DNA from: Pseudohoeflea sp964511625
Lineage (GTDB): Bacteria; Pseudomonadota; Alphaproteobacteria; Rhizobiales; Rhizobiaceae
DNA: 64,000 nucleotides
Direction: 5' to 3'
Assembly: GCA_964511625.1 (NCBI GenBank)
Contig: CAZEJG010000002.1
Location: 124,001-188,000 of the forward strand
A program made the translations under genes and the position numbers. Positions 8,016 to 17,662 of the stretch are shown here, piece after piece; the stretch's first letter is position 1, and the number at the start of each line of letters is the position of its first letter. Under the pieces are notes generated by a model. That model saw only the letters and a program-made list of their open reading frames with translations, was not told where the DNA came from and ran no database searches.

Positions 8016-8340
8016 GTTGAACCCGTTCCTTAATTACGGTTGAACCTGAATTCTCTGGACGGCCGACATAATAGAAAACAGGTCCGTTCGGTCGGCAGAC
8101 GTCACGATTGCGCGGCATTTACCAGTTTTCCCCCGTCAAGTCCAGCGCGTTCTGACGCGTTTTCCCGGACATGCGCACTATCGGCGTGACGGGATGGTAC
8201 TCCTTGGCCGTTGTGGCGCATCCGGTCGCGCCCGCGACATTATGAGCCGCTTCTGCGGCTTTCGAAGTCGCAATGCGACAGGTGCGCCACCTTCGATTTT
8301 GATTTAAGCATAACCGCAATCCGGATGCCGAGAGGGAAAT
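8016..8340. other. 325-bp divergent intergenic region between rpsU and soxB
   Basis: No coding sequence is convincing here. The region must hold the rpsU promoter (minus) and the sox promoter (plus). It contains three perfect dyads between 8225 and 8279, described separately, and an AT-richer stretch at about 8293-8315. GAGAGGGAAAT gives the soxB ribosome binding site. Confidence 0.6.
8225..8279. promoter_or_regulatory. Dyad cluster upstream of the sarcosine oxidase operon
   Basis: Three perfect dyads stand in a row: GTCGCG-CC-CGCGAC (8225-8238), AGCCGC-TTCT-GCGGCT (8245-8260) and GTCGCA-A-TGCGAC (8267-8279). The outer two share GTCGC...GCGAC half-sites, and their centres are about 42 bp, four helical turns, apart. 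They could be a pair of operators for a regulator of sarcosine use, with a hairpin between. No regulator gene is adjacent. Confidence 0.4.
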
Positions 8341-9594
8341 ATGCGCAAATACTCGATTTTCGCGGTGGCGCGCGAGGCCATGCGGGGACATCGGGGCTGG
8401 GACAAGCAGTGGCGGTCCCCCGAGCCCAAGAAGTCGTACGACGTCGTCATCATCGGCGCGGGCGGGCATGGTCTGGGTACGGCCTATTACCTCGCCAAGG
8501 AGCATGGCATCACCAATGTCGCGGTGATCGAGAAGGGCTGGCTGGGCGGCGGCAATACCGGCCGCAACACCACGATCATCCGTTCGAACTATCTCTACGA
8601 CGAGAGTGCTGCGCTCTACGACCATGCGGTCAAGCTCTGGGACGGGCTGTCGCAGGATCTCAACTACAACGTCATGTACTCCCCGCGCGGGGTGATGATG
8701 CTGGCGCACAACGTTCACGACGTGCAGGTATTCAAGCGCCACATCCATGCCAACCGTCTCAACGGCGTCGACAATGAATGGCTGACCCCGGAGGAGGCAA
8801 AGGACTACTGCCCGCCGCTCAACATCTCGAAGACGGCGCGCTATCCGGTGATGGGCGCGGCCCTACAGCGGCGCGGCGGCACGGCCCGGCATGATGCTGT
8901 CGCCTGGGGCTATGCGCGCGGTGCGTCCGATCGCGGCGTCGACATCATCCAGAACTGCGAAGTCACCGGCATCCGCCGCGGCGTCAACGGAGCGGTCGAA
9001 GGCGTTGAAACCTCCCGGGGTTTCATCGGCGCCAAGAAGGTTGGCGTCGTCGCCTCCGGCCACACGTCGATGATCATGGAGATGGCCGACGTGCGCATGC
9101 CGCTCGAAAGCTATCCGCTGCAGGCGCTGGTCTCCGAACCGGTCAAGCCGGTCTTTCCCTGCGTGGTGATGTCGAACACGGTGCACGCCTATATCTCGCA
9201 ATCTGACAAGGGCGAACTCGTCATCGGCGCGGGTACCGACCAGTACACCTCCTATTCGCAGACCGGCGGGCTTCACATTCTCAGCCATACGCTGGACGCG
9301 ATCTGCGAGATGTTCCCGATGTTCACGCGGATGAAGATGCTTCGCTCCTGGGGCGGCATCGTCGACGTGACGCCGGACCGTTCGCCGATCCTGTCGAAGA
9401 CGCCGGTGCCGGGCCTGTTCGTCAATTGCGGCTGGGGCACCGGCGGGTTCAAGGCCACGCCGGGTTCGGCGCACGTCTTCGCGCACACCATCGCGCGCGA
9501 CGAACCACATGCCATCAACGCGCCGTTCGCGCTCGACCGGTTCCGGACCGGCCGGCTGATCGACGAAGCCGCCGCCGCGGCCGTCGCGCACTGA
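8341..9594 (+). CDS. soxB: Sarcosine oxidase subunit beta
   Basis: The catalytic flavin subunit of heterotetrameric sarcosine oxidase, which oxidatively demethylates sarcosine to glycine. The protein has 417 residues. DVVIIGAGGHGLGTAYYLA (34-52) is the dinucleotide-binding motif and GWLGGGNTGRNTTIIRSNY follows. By analogy with known enzymes, His184 in TARHDAVAWG is the likely covalent FMN attachment residue. The C-terminal GIVDVTPDRSPIL and NCGWGTGGFKATPGSAHVFA segments are typical. It is the first gene of soxBDAG with 10 bases to soxD. The substrate is inferred from the operon; related paralogs act on other N-methyl amino acids. Confidence 0.94.
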   Translation: MRKYSIFAVAREAMRGHRGWDKQWRSPEPKKSYDVVIIGAGGHGLGTAYYLAKEHGITNVAVIEKGWLGGGNTGRNTTIIRSNYLYDESAALYDHAVKLWDGLSQDLNYNVMYSPRGVMMLAHNVHDVQVFKRHIHANRLNGVDNEWLTPEEAKDYCPPLNISKTARYPVMGAALQRRGGTARHDAVAWGYARGASDRGVDIIQNCEVTGIRRGVNGAVEGVETSRGFIGAKKVGVVASGHTSMIMEMADVRMPLESYPLQALVSEPVKPVFPCVVMSNTVHAYISQSDKGELVIGAGTDQYTSYSQTGGLHILSHTLDAICEMFPMFTRMKMLRSWGGIVDVTPDRSPILSKTPVPGLFVNCGWGTGGFKATPGSAHVFAHTIARDEPHAINAPFALDRFRTGRLIDEAAAAAVAH

Positions 9595-9604
9595 GGGGAC
9601 CGAC

Positions 9605-9928
9605 ATGCTTCTCATTCACTGCCCCTATTGCGGCGAAGATCGTCCGGAAGTCGAATTTCGCCATGCCGGCGAAGCTCATCTCGTCCGTCCCGATCCGATT
9701 TCGGAAATCAGCGACGAAGCGTTCGAGGCCTATTTCTTCCTGCGCGACAACCCCAAGGGCCTGACATGGGAACGCTGGCGTCACATGCATGGCTGCGCGC
9801 GCTTCTTCAACGCGGTCCGCGACACGGTCACCGACAAGTTCGTCACCACCTACAAGGCGGGCGAGCCGAAGGTGGAGGTCGAGCGCGGTGACGACGGCGC
9901 GGCGCGTGTGAAGGGAGCGGATCGATGA
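9605..9928 (+). CDS. soxD: Sarcosine oxidase subunit delta
   Basis: A 107-residue protein with an N-terminal zinc site, CPYCGEDRPEVEF (Cys6, Cys9), and a later WRHMHGCARFFNAVRDT (Cys near 63, His near 60) that supplies further ligands. SoxD is the small zinc-binding structural subunit of the heterotetramer. Its stop overlaps the soxA ATG by four bases (ATGA), so translation is coupled. Confidence 0.94.
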   Translation: MLLIHCPYCGEDRPEVEFRHAGEAHLVRPDPISEISDEAFEAYFFLRDNPKGLTWERWRHMHGCARFFNAVRDTVTDKFVTTYKAGEPKVEVERGDDGAARVKGADR

Positions 9929-12921
9929 GCGGCACCAACCGTATCGCCGGCAAGGGCCGGCTGACGCCTGCACGCACCGTTTCCTTCACATTCGACGGGC
10001 GGCCGTTGACGGCAATCGAGGGCGATACGCTCGCCTCGGCGCTGATCGCCAACGGCATCCACCTCGCCGGACGGTCGTTCAAGTATCACCGTCCGCGCGG
10101 CATCCTGTCCGCCGGCCCGGAAGAGCCGAACGCGCTGATCGACGTATCGCGCTCGTCCAATACCCATACGCCCAACGTGCGCGCCACCGTGCAGGAAGTC
10201 TTCGAGGGCATGGTGGCCAAGTCGCAGAACCGCTGGCCCTCGCTTTCCTTCGATGTCGGCGCGGTCAACAATCTGTTCTCGCCGATCTTCGCGGCGGGCT
10301 TCTACTACAAGACCTTCATGTGGCCGAAGGCTGCCTGGAAGCACGTCTACGAGCCCAATATCCGGGCGGCGGCGGGCCTCGGCGTGTCGCCGAAGGAACC
10401 CGATCCGGACCGCTATGCCAACCGCTTCGCCCATTGCGATGTGCTCGTGGTCGGCGGCGGCCTCTCGGGTCTGATCGCGGCACGGACGGCGGCCGAAACC
10501 GGCGCCAGCGTCATTCTCTGCGACGAACAGCCGGAACTCGGCGGTGCGCTGCACCACGAGACGGATACCAAGGTCGACGGCCGCGAAGGCTATGCCTGGG
10601 CTCAGGAGATGGGCCGCGAACTGGCCGCGATGGACAATGTCCGGGTTCTCACCCGAACAACGGCATTCGCCTACCAGGCGCAGAACATGGTCGATCTCGT
10701 CGAACGCGTCAGCGAGCATGTCGCCAAGCCCGACCGTCTGATGCCGCGCGAGCGCATCTGGCAGGTCCGCGCCAAGCGGGTGATCCTCGCCACCGGCGCC
10801 ATCGAGCGGCACATGGTCTTCGCCCAAAACGACCGGCCGGGCATCATGCTCGCCTCGGCGGCACGCACCTATCTCAATCACTACGGCGTTGCCGTCGGCT
10901 CGAACGTCGCCGTCTACACCGCCAATGATTCCGCCTATCGTGCCGCCTTCGATCTGAAGGATGCGGGCGTCGCGGTGCCGGTCATCGTCGATGCCCGCAG
11001 CGAGGTCGATGCCGGGCTGCTGGCTGAGGCGGGGGAGAAGGGAATCGAAGTCCTTGTCGGCCACGCGGTGACCGACACCAAGGGCGGCTTGCGCCTGAAA
11101 TCGGTGAAGATCGAAAAGATCGGCGGCGGCAAGACGCGGACCGTCGAGGCAGACGCGCTGATCGTGTCGGCCGGCTGGACCCCGACACTGCACCTCTATT
11201 CCCAGTCGCGCGCCAAGGTGGTGTGGGACGAGGAGACCGGCCGCTTCGTGCCCGGCAAGCCTGTGCAGGAGATGGTGACCACCGGCGCGTGCAACGGCAC
11301 CGATGATCTCGAGGATCTTCTCGAAGAGGCCGTCAGCGCGGGGGCGGAAGCCGTCAGGCTTGCCGGCGTCGCCGACAGCGTATCCTGGCGTGCGCCGCAT
11401 GCCGAGAGCATGACGAGCCGAGCGGGTAGCCTGATGGGTGCCGCGCCCGGCGCCGGTCCCGACACGACGGTCAAGGCCTTCGTCGACTTCCAGAACGACG
11501 TCACCGCCAAGGACATCCGGCTCGCCGTGCGCGAGGGCATGCATTCGATCGAGCACGTCAAGCGCTTCACCACCAACGGCATGGCGACCGACCAGGGCAA
11601 GACATCGAACATCCACGGCCTGGCGATTGCCGCCGACATGCTCGACCGTCCGATCCCGCAGGTGGGACTGACGACCTTCCGTCTGCCCTACACGCCGGTG
11701 ACCTTCGGCGCGATCGTCAACCACAGCCGCGATGCGCTGTTCGACCCCACCCGGAGGACCGCCATCCATCCGAGCCACGAAGCACTCGGCGCGGTCTTCG
11801 AGGATGTCGGCCAGTGGAAACGGCCCTGGTACTATCCGAAGACCGGCGAGGGCATGCACGCGGCGGTCAACCGCGAATGCCGGACGGTGCGTCAAACCGC
11901 CGGCCTGTTCGATGCCTCCACCCTCGGCAAGATTGAAGTGGTGGGACCGGATGCGGCACAGTTCCTGGATCTGATGTACACCAACGGCTGGCAGAAGCTC
12001 GCGCCGGGCCGCTGCAAATACGGCATCATGCTGCGCGAGGACGGCTTCATCTATGACGACGGCGTGGTCGGGCGAATCGCCGAGGACCGCTTCCACGTGA
12101 CAACGACCACCGGCGGTGCGCCGCGCGTGCTCCATCACATGGAAGACTATCTGCAGACCGAGTTCCCGCATCTGAAGGTGTGGCTGACCTCGACCACCGA
12201 CCAGTGGGCGGTGGTCGCGGTGCAGGGTCCGAAGGCCCGCGAGATCATCGAACCCTTCGTCGAGGGCATCGACATCTCGAACGAAGCCATGCCGCATATG
12301 AGCGTGCGCGAAGGCACCGTCTGCGGGGTGCCGGCGCGGCTGTTCCGCATGTCGTTCACCGGCGAACTCGGTTTCGAGGTCAACGTGCCGGCCGATTACG
12401 GCAGGGCGGTCTGGGATGCGCTCTGGCAACGCGCAGAAGGGCTCGGCGCCTGCACCTATGGCACCGAGACGATGCACGTTCTGCGCGCCGAGAAGGGCTA
12501 TATCATCGTTGGACAGGATACCGACGGGACGGTGACGGCCGATGACGCGGGTCTCAACTGGGCGGTGGCGAAATCCAAGCGCGATTTCGTCGGCATCCGC
12601 GGCATGAAACGGCCCGATCTGGTGGCGCCCGGCCGCAAGCAACTGGTCGGTCTCCTGACGTCCGATCCGAAACAGGTCCTGGAAGAGGGCGCGCAGATCG
12701 TCGCCGATCCGAACCAGCCGGTACCGATGAAGATGATCGGCCACGTGACATCGTCCTACTGGTCGGAAAACTGCGGCCGCTCGATCGCCATGGCGGTCGT
12801 CGCCGACGGACGGGCGCTCATGGGCAAGACGCTCTACGTGCCGATGGCCGACGAGGTGATCAAGGTGGAAGTCACCGACACGGTGTTCTTCGACAAGGAA
12901 GGGGAGCGGATCAATGGCTGA
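9925..12921 (+). CDS. soxA: Sarcosine oxidase subunit alpha
   Basis: A 998-residue subunit with three parts: an N-terminal ferredoxin-like domain (TFDGRPLTAIEGDTLASAL, about 17-35; FKYHRPRGILSAGPEEPNAL), a central Rossmann oxidoreductase domain that binds NAD+ (DVLVVGGGLSGLIAARTAAE, about 172-191; ATGAIERHMVF), and a C-terminal aminomethyltransferase-like domain (about 600-990) that binds tetrahydrofolate and turns released formaldehyde into 5,10-methylene-THF. Length and order match known SoxA proteins. It overlaps soxG by eight bases. Together with soxB, D and G it gives one-carbon units plus glycine and hydrogen peroxide. Confidence 0.95.
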   Translation: MSGTNRIAGKGRLTPARTVSFTFDGRPLTAIEGDTLASALIANGIHLAGRSFKYHRPRGILSAGPEEPNALIDVSRSSNTHTPNVRATVQEVFEGMVAKSQNRWPSLSFDVGAVNNLFSPIFAAGFYYKTFMWPKAAWKHVYEPNIRAAAGLGVSPKEPDPDRYANRFAHCDVLVVGGGLSGLIAARTAAETGASVILCDEQPELGGALHHETDTKVDGREGYAWAQEMGRELAAMDNVRVLTRTTAFAYQAQNMVDLVERVSEHVAKPDRLMPRERIWQVRAKRVILATGAIERHMVFAQNDRPGIMLASAARTYLNHYGVAVGSNVAVYTANDSAYRAAFDLKDAGVAVPVIVDARSEVDAGLLAEAGEKGIEVLVGHAVTDTKGGLRLKSVKIEKIGGGKTRTVEADALIVSAGWTPTLHLYSQSRAKVVWDEETGRFVPGKPVQEMVTTGACNGTDDLEDLLEEAVSAGAEAVRLAGVADSVSWRAPHAESMTSRAGSLMGAAPGAGPDTTVKAFVDFQNDVTAKDIRLAVREGMHSIEHVKRFTTNGMATDQGKTSNIHGLAIAADMLDRPIPQVGLTTFRLPYTPVTFGAIVNHSRDALFDPTRRTAIHPSHEALGAVFEDVGQWKRPWYYPKTGEGMHAAVNRECRTVRQTAGLFDASTLGKIEVVGPDAAQFLDLMYTNGWQKLAPGRCKYGIMLREDGFIYDDGVVGRIAEDRFHVTTTTGGAPRVLHHMEDYLQTEFPHLKVWLTSTTDQWAVVAVQGPKAREIIEPFVEGIDISNEAMPHMSVREGTVCGVPARLFRMSFTGELGFEVNVPADYGRAVWDALWQRAEGLGACTYGTETMHVLRAEKGYIIVGQDTDGTVTADDAGLNWAVAKSKRDFVGIRGMKRPDLVAPGRKQLVGLLTSDPKQVLEEGAQIVADPNQPVPMKMIGHVTSSYWSENCGRSIAMAVVADGRALMGKTLYVPMADEVIKVEVTDTVFFDKEGERING

Positions 12922-13465
12922 TGCAACGGTAACACGCGTGGGCCCGCTCGACGGACTGATTGCCGGCTCGGTCGGCGTGGCGATCGCGCCCGCCGCTCCG
13001 GCGCAGCGGATTTCGCTGCGTGTAGGCGACGAGGGCATTCCGGCGCTCAATGCAGCTCTCGGTCTCGAGTTGCCGACCGCTCCGAAAACTTTCGTGACGG
13101 CCAAGTCCGGGCGCATGGCGCTCTGGCTCGGACCGGACGAATGGCTGGTCATCGACGAGAAGGGCGACCCGATGGCCGACGTGGCGGGTACGGACGCGTT
13201 CTTCTCGGTGGTTGACGTTTCCCACCGCAATACCGCGATCAAGCTGGCCGGGCGCGGCGCGCGGGCAACGCTGGAAGCCGGCTGTCCGCAGGATCTTTCG
13301 GATGCCGTGTTCCCGGTCGGCGCCTGCTCGCGCACGCTGCTTGGCAAGATCGAGGTGGTGCTGGTGCGGACCGACGCCAACGCCTACCGGGTCGAGTGCT
13401 GGCGGTCCTACGCGGATTACGCCTTCACCTTCCTCGCCGACGCGGCGCATGACTGCATGGCCTAG
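12914..13465 (+). CDS. soxG: Sarcosine oxidase subunit gamma
   Basis: A 183-residue subunit with the fold of the N-terminal aminomethyltransferase domain. LWLGPDEWLVI (about 72-82) and FFSVVDVSHRNTAIKLAGRGAR (about 96-117) are characteristic. It is structural and has no known catalytic site. It is the last gene of the operon. Its stop is only six bases from the stop of the convergent MaoC-like gene, and I see no separate terminator. Confidence 0.92.
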   Translation: MADATVTRVGPLDGLIAGSVGVAIAPAAPAQRISLRVGDEGIPALNAALGLELPTAPKTFVTAKSGRMALWLGPDEWLVIDEKGDPMADVAGTDAFFSVVDVSHRNTAIKLAGRGARATLEAGCPQDLSDAVFPVGACSRTLLGKIEVVLVRTDANAYRVECWRSYADYAFTFLADAAHDCMA

Positions 13466-13471
13466 GCGGGT

Positions 13472-13966
13472 TTAAGCCTCGCTGGCGGCGGACACGGCTT
13501 CGTTCTCGTCTGTATATTGGAGCAGCGTCAGCCAGGTGGCGGTCAGCGCGGGTTTCGGCGCGCCCTCGATATCCACCGTCACGGCATAGGTGAAACCGAG
13601 CATGTTCGGTCCGCGATGGCGGCACTGCTCGAGCAGAAACCGGCCGCGGATTCGGGCACCCGAAGGGACGGGGCTCATGAAGCGAACCTTGTTGAACCCG
13701 TAATTGATGCCCATCTTCTCGGTCCTCAGCCGCGGCGAGCAGTCCGCATGCATGGCGGACAGCATCGAGAGCGTCAGGAAGCCGTGGGCGATCGTACCGC
13801 CGAAGGGCGTTTCGGCGGCCGCTTCCGCATCGACATGGATGAACTGGTGGTCGTCGGTCGCATCGGCAAACGCGTCGATACGGCTCTGGGGCATCTCGAA
13901 CCAGCGCGAGACGTACTCGGTTCCGACCTCGGCGATTGTTTCTGCGAGCGATATGATGCGGGGCAT
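13472..13966 (-). CDS. MaoC-like (R)-specific enoyl-CoA hydratase
   Basis: A 164-residue hot-dog-fold protein. The hydratase-2 motif DATDDHQFIHVD (35-46) places Asp39 and His44 five residues apart, as in the catalytic Asp/His pair of PhaJ. The conserved PFGGTIAHGFLTLSML helix (54-69) follows. It probably hydrates trans-2-enoyl-CoA, but many relatives have uncertain substrates. It stands alone on the minus strand between soxG (convergent) and glgX (same strand, 83 bases upstream), so it may receive read-through from the glycogen operon, with no evident functional link. Confidence 0.85.
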   Translation of the reverse strand: MPRIISLAETIAEVGTEYVSRWFEMPQSRIDAFADATDDHQFIHVDAEAAAETPFGGTIAHGFLTLSMLSAMHADCSPRLRTEKMGINYGFNKVRFMSPVPSGARIRGRFLLEQCRHRGPNMLGFTYAVTVDIEGAPKPALTATWLTLLQYTDENEAVSAASEA

Positions 13967-14049
13967 GGACGATCCGTCGATACGTGGTGTTGTCCGGCAG
14001 CCTACAGGAGAGCCGGAGGGTTCTCATCCAAAATGCCGGGGCAAATATC

Positions 14050-16020
14050 CTAGTTCCACGGCTTTTCGACGAAACAGCTTACCGAGCGCGGCGGGAGAGC
14101 GCCGGATTCTGTATTGCCGATGCGCCGGTGCCACGCACCTGCATCGTCGGGAAGAACGAGATCCGTTTCCGCGCGGGAGCGGTTGAAAGCGATCGCGATC
14201 CGGTTGCCGGGTGGCCCGAGCATCATGACGAGGCCCGGAAGGGCGGGGTCGTTCCAGGCATCGCCCTCCAGCACGCGGCCGTCCGTCGCGCGCCATTCGA
14301 CCTGATCGGGACTGTCCGAGCCATCCGCCGGCACGAGGAATTCCGTGCGGGTGAGAAGCGGAAGTTCGGCTCTTAACGAAGCCCAGGCACGGGCATGGGC
14401 AAGGCGATCCTGGTCGAGCTTTGCCCAGTCGCGCCAGGTCATCTCGTTGTCCTGGGCATAGGCGTTGTTGTTGCCGTGCTGGGTATGGCCGAACTCGTCG
14501 CCGGCGGTCAGAAGCAGCGTGCCGCGCGAGGCAAACAGTGTGGCGAGCAGCGCCGTAGCATCGGCTTCCCGCGCCGCGCGGATTTCCGGGTCATCCGTCT
14601 CACCCTCGACGCCGCAGTTCCAGGAATAGTTCTCGTTGTGGCCGTCGCGGTTGTCCTCGCCATTGGCCTCGTTGTGCTTCTCGGCATAGGTCACGAGATC
14701 GCCGAGCGGAAACCCGTCATGGGCGGCAACGAAGTTGACTGTGCGGGTCTTGCGGGCGCCATCATGCGCAAAAATATCGGAGGAGCCCGCAAGCCTGGTC
14801 GCCAGATCGCCGGCTTTGCCGGCATCGCCGCGCCAGAAGGTGCGGATGTCGTCGCGGGCGCGGTCGTTCCACTCAAGCCAGTGGTCGGGAAAACTGCCGA
14901 GCTGGTAGCCGCCGGGGCCGATGTCCCAGGGTTCGGCCACAAGCAGCCGGTCTTTGAGTGCAGGATCGGCGTGCATGGCGGCGAGGGTTTCTGCGTCCCG
15001 CGAGAAGCCGTTGCCATCGCGTCCGAGAATGGGTGCGAGATCGAAGCGGAAGCCATCGACGCCGCCCTGCAATGCCAGATGCCGCATCGCGGCGATGACG
15101 AGTTCGCGCACCTCCGGCCGGTTGCAGGCGAGCGTGTTGCCGCAGCCGGTGTCGTTGATCAGCCGATCCGGTTGATCGGGATCGTGGGCATAGAAGGTCT
15201 TGTTGCCCAAGCCTCGCAGCGACAGCGTCGGGCCCTCGAGATCGGATTCGCCCGTGTGGTTGTAGACGACATCGACGAGGACGCCGATGCCGTGGCGGTG
15301 CATCTCGTCGGTGAGCGTGCGCAGTTCGGCGATGCCCCCCGGCGCAATGCGCGGATCGAGCGCCAGCATTGTGACCGGATTGTAGCCCCATGCATTCGTC
15401 AGTCCGAGTGGTGGCAGGTGACGCTCGTCTATCCAGGCGGCGATTGGCATGAGTTCGATCGCCGCGACATGCAGCGATTTCAGATGTTCGATGATCGCGG
15501 GATGTTTCAGGGCGGCCAGCGTGCCGCGCTTTTCCTCCGGGATATCCGGATGCAGCATGGTGAAGGCGCGGACCGGCACCTCGTAGATCAATCCGCCCGG
15601 AGCGGGCGTCACGGGCTCGTCGGCGAGATCCTTCAGCGGCGCTTCGACAATTGCCTTGGGGACGATGGCCGCCGTGTTGACGTCCTTTTCGCCCAATCGC
15701 GGATCGTAGTTGAACGGCCGGTCGAGGCGGACGGCATAGGGATCGACCAGAAGTTTCGAACCATCGAAGCGGTGGCCGTTGTCCGGATCCCAAGGACCGT
15801 CGGCGCGCAGGCCGTAGCGGTGGCCGGCGCGAACACCCGTGATCTCCGACGAAAACAGACCGCCACCGAGCGGTTCCAGGCGGTGGCGGGTTGTTTCCCG
15901 GTCGTCGGGATCGAAAAGGCAGACGTGAACGGCTTCGGCATCCGGGGCGCGGACGGTGAAGCGCGCGCCGGCGGAGGTCAGCCGGACGCCGGGCGAAGGC
16001 TGTGTGGCGTCCCTGACCAT
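14050..16020 (-). CDS. glgX: Glycogen debranching enzyme GlgX
   Basis: A 656-residue GH13 isoamylase-type enzyme that cuts alpha-1,6 branches from phosphorylase-limited glycogen. An N-terminal CBM48-like domain (about 10-130) precedes the barrel. The four GH13 regions are DVVYNH (250-255), GFRFDLAPIL with nucleophile Asp327, LLVAEPWDIG with acid/base Glu363 and FVAAHDGF with Asp435. It is the last gene of the glg operon, seven bases after pgm. No clear terminator is visible in the 83 bases before the MaoC-like gene. Confidence 0.96.
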   Translation of the reverse strand: MVRDATQPSPGVRLTSAGARFTVRAPDAEAVHVCLFDPDDRETTRHRLEPLGGGLFSSEITGVRAGHRYGLRADGPWDPDNGHRFDGSKLLVDPYAVRLDRPFNYDPRLGEKDVNTAAIVPKAIVEAPLKDLADEPVTPAPGGLIYEVPVRAFTMLHPDIPEEKRGTLAALKHPAIIEHLKSLHVAAIELMPIAAWIDERHLPPLGLTNAWGYNPVTMLALDPRIAPGGIAELRTLTDEMHRHGIGVLVDVVYNHTGESDLEGPTLSLRGLGNKTFYAHDPDQPDRLINDTGCGNTLACNRPEVRELVIAAMRHLALQGGVDGFRFDLAPILGRDGNGFSRDAETLAAMHADPALKDRLLVAEPWDIGPGGYQLGSFPDHWLEWNDRARDDIRTFWRGDAGKAGDLATRLAGSSDIFAHDGARKTRTVNFVAAHDGFPLGDLVTYAEKHNEANGEDNRDGHNENYSWNCGVEGETDDPEIRAAREADATALLATLFASRGTLLLTAGDEFGHTQHGNNNAYAQDNEMTWRDWAKLDQDRLAHARAWASLRAELPLLTRTEFLVPADGSDSPDQVEWRATDGRVLEGDAWNDPALPGLVMMLGPPGNRIAIAFNRSRAETDLVLPDDAGAWHRRIGNTESGALPPRSVSCFVEKPWN

Positions 16021-16027
16021 CGGGATC

Positions 16028-17662
16028 TCAGGTGATCACGGTCGGGCCGTCGCGCCCGGTGATGTTGGCGATCTGCGCAACCTCGTCGGCGGCGGCGATC
16101 AGTCCGGCGAGCGCTGACTGCGTCTCGACGCCGTGACGGGCCGGGTCGGGCTCATAGAACTCCATGTACACCCGAAGAGTCGCGCCGGAGGTGCCGGTGC
16201 CTGAGAGACGGAAGACGATGCGCGCACCGCCCTCGAAGAAGATGCGGATGCCCTGGTTCTTGCTGACCGAGCCGTCCACGGGATCGTGATAGGTGAAGTT
16301 GTCGGCCTTCTCGACTTTCATGCCGCCGATGGTCTGACCGGGCAGGCTGTCGAGCTTGCCGCCGAGTTCGTCCATCAGCCGGTTGGCCTTGTCGGTGTCG
16401 ATACCTTCGTAATCGTGGCGGGAATAGTAGGTCCGTCCGTAGGTCGCCCAATGGTCCTCGACGATCTCCTTCACGCTCTGGCGGCGGGCGGCGAGGATGT
16501 TGAGCCAGAGCAGGATCGCCCAGAGCCCGTCCTTTTCGCGGACGTGGTTGGAACCGGTTCCGGCGCTTTCCTCGCCGCAGATGGTAACCTTGCCGGCGTC
16601 GAGCAGGTTGCCGAAGAACTTCCAGCCGGTCGGCGTCTCGTGCATCTCGACGCCGAGTTTCTCGGCCACCCGGTCGGCGGCGCCCGAGGTCGGCATCGAA
16701 CGGGCGATGCCGGCGATGCCGTCCTTGTAGCCCGGCGCCAGATGGGCGTTGGCGGCCAGCATGGCGAGCGAATCCGACGGCGTGACGAAAATGCCCTTGC
16801 CGATGATCAGGTTGCGGTCGCCGTCGCCGTCCGAGGCCGCGCCGAAATCGGGCGCGGTATCGCTCATCATCCGGTCGTAGAGATCCTTGGCATGGACGAG
16901 GTTGGGGTCGGGATGATGGCCGCCGAAATCCTCGAGCGGGGTGTCGTTGAGAACGAGCCTGGGGTCGGCTCCAAGCCGGTTGACGAGGATCTCGCGCGCA
17001 TAGGGTCCGGTGACCGCGTGCATGGCATCGAAGGTGACCTTGAAACCGTCCTTGATCATTGCGCGGATGGCGTCGAAATCGAACAGGTTCTCCATCAGTT
17101 CGGCATAGTCGGCGACCGGGTCGATCACTTCGATGGTCATGCCGCCGGCCTCGCGCTCGCCCAGTTCTTCCAGATCGACATTCTCGAAATCGGCGATCAG
17201 ATAGCGGTCGATCTCCTTGGAGCGGGCAAAGATCGCCTCGGTGATCTTCTCGGGTGCCGGACCGCCGTTGGAGACGTTGTACTTGATGCCGAAATCCTCG
17301 TTGGGTCCGCCGGGATTGTGGCTCGCCGAGAGGATGATGCCGCCATAGGCCTTGTACTTGCGGATCACGTTGGAGGCAGCCGGTGTCGAGAGGATGCCGC
17401 CTTGGCCGACGAGCACCCGGCCGAAACCGTTGGCGGCCGCCATGCGGATGGCGATCTGGATGACCTCGCGGTTGTAGTAGCGGCCGTCGCCGCCGATCAC
17501 CAGCGTCTTGCCCTCGTAGCCTTCGAGACTGTCGAAGATCGACTGGATGAAGGCTTCCGTGTAGCCGGGCTGCTGGAAAACGGGCACTTTCTTGCGCAGT
17601 CCGGAGGTGCCGGGCTTCTGATCGGAAAAGGGTTTGACGGAAACGGTTTCGGTCTTGCTCAT
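16028..17662 (-). CDS. pgm: Alpha-D-glucose phosphate-specific phosphoglucomutase
   Basis: Interconverts glucose 1-phosphate and glucose 6-phosphate, joining glycogen turnover to central metabolism. The 544-residue protein carries LSASHNPGG with catalytic Ser114, the Mg-binding loop DGDGDRN (about 285) and the phosphate-binding RLSGTGTSGATLR near the C-terminus. I start at ATG 17662 (MSKTETVSV), which overlaps the glgA stop by four bases; an upstream in-frame start would lie inside glgA. Confidence 0.96.
   Translation of the reverse strand: MSKTETVSVKPFSDQKPGTSGLRKKVPVFQQPGYTEAFIQSIFDSLEGYEGKTLVIGGDGRYYNREVIQIAIRMAAANGFGRVLVGQGGILSTPAASNVIRKYKAYGGIILSASHNPGGPNEDFGIKYNVSNGGPAPEKITEAIFARSKEIDRYLIADFENVDLEELGEREAGGMTIEVIDPVADYAELMENLFDFDAIRAMIKDGFKVTFDAMHAVTGPYAREILVNRLGADPRLVLNDTPLEDFGGHHPDPNLVHAKDLYDRMMSDTAPDFGAASDGDGDRNLIIGKGIFVTPSDSLAMLAANAHLAPGYKDGIAGIARSMPTSGAADRVAEKLGVEMHETPTGWKFFGNLLDAGKVTICGEESAGTGSNHVREKDGLWAILLWLNILAARRQSVKEIVEDHWATYGRTYYSRHDYEGIDTDKANRLMDELGGKLDSLPGQTIGGMKVEKADNFTYHDPVDGSVSKNQGIRIFFEGGARIVFRLSGTGTSGATLRVYMEFYEPDPARHGVETQSALAGLIAAADEVAQIANITGRDGPTVIT

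Noticed and set aside
9850..13380. 1176-codon open frame on the minus strand opposite soxD/soxA/soxG
   Set aside because: It is a high-GC shadow: composition is rich in Arg, His, Gly and Asp, it has no recognisable domain, and the plus strand holds clear sarcosine oxidase genes.
13472..13966. MaoC-like gene as part of the sarcosine pathway
   Set aside because: It is convergent with sox and on the opposite strand; enoyl-CoA hydration has no role in sarcosine oxidation.
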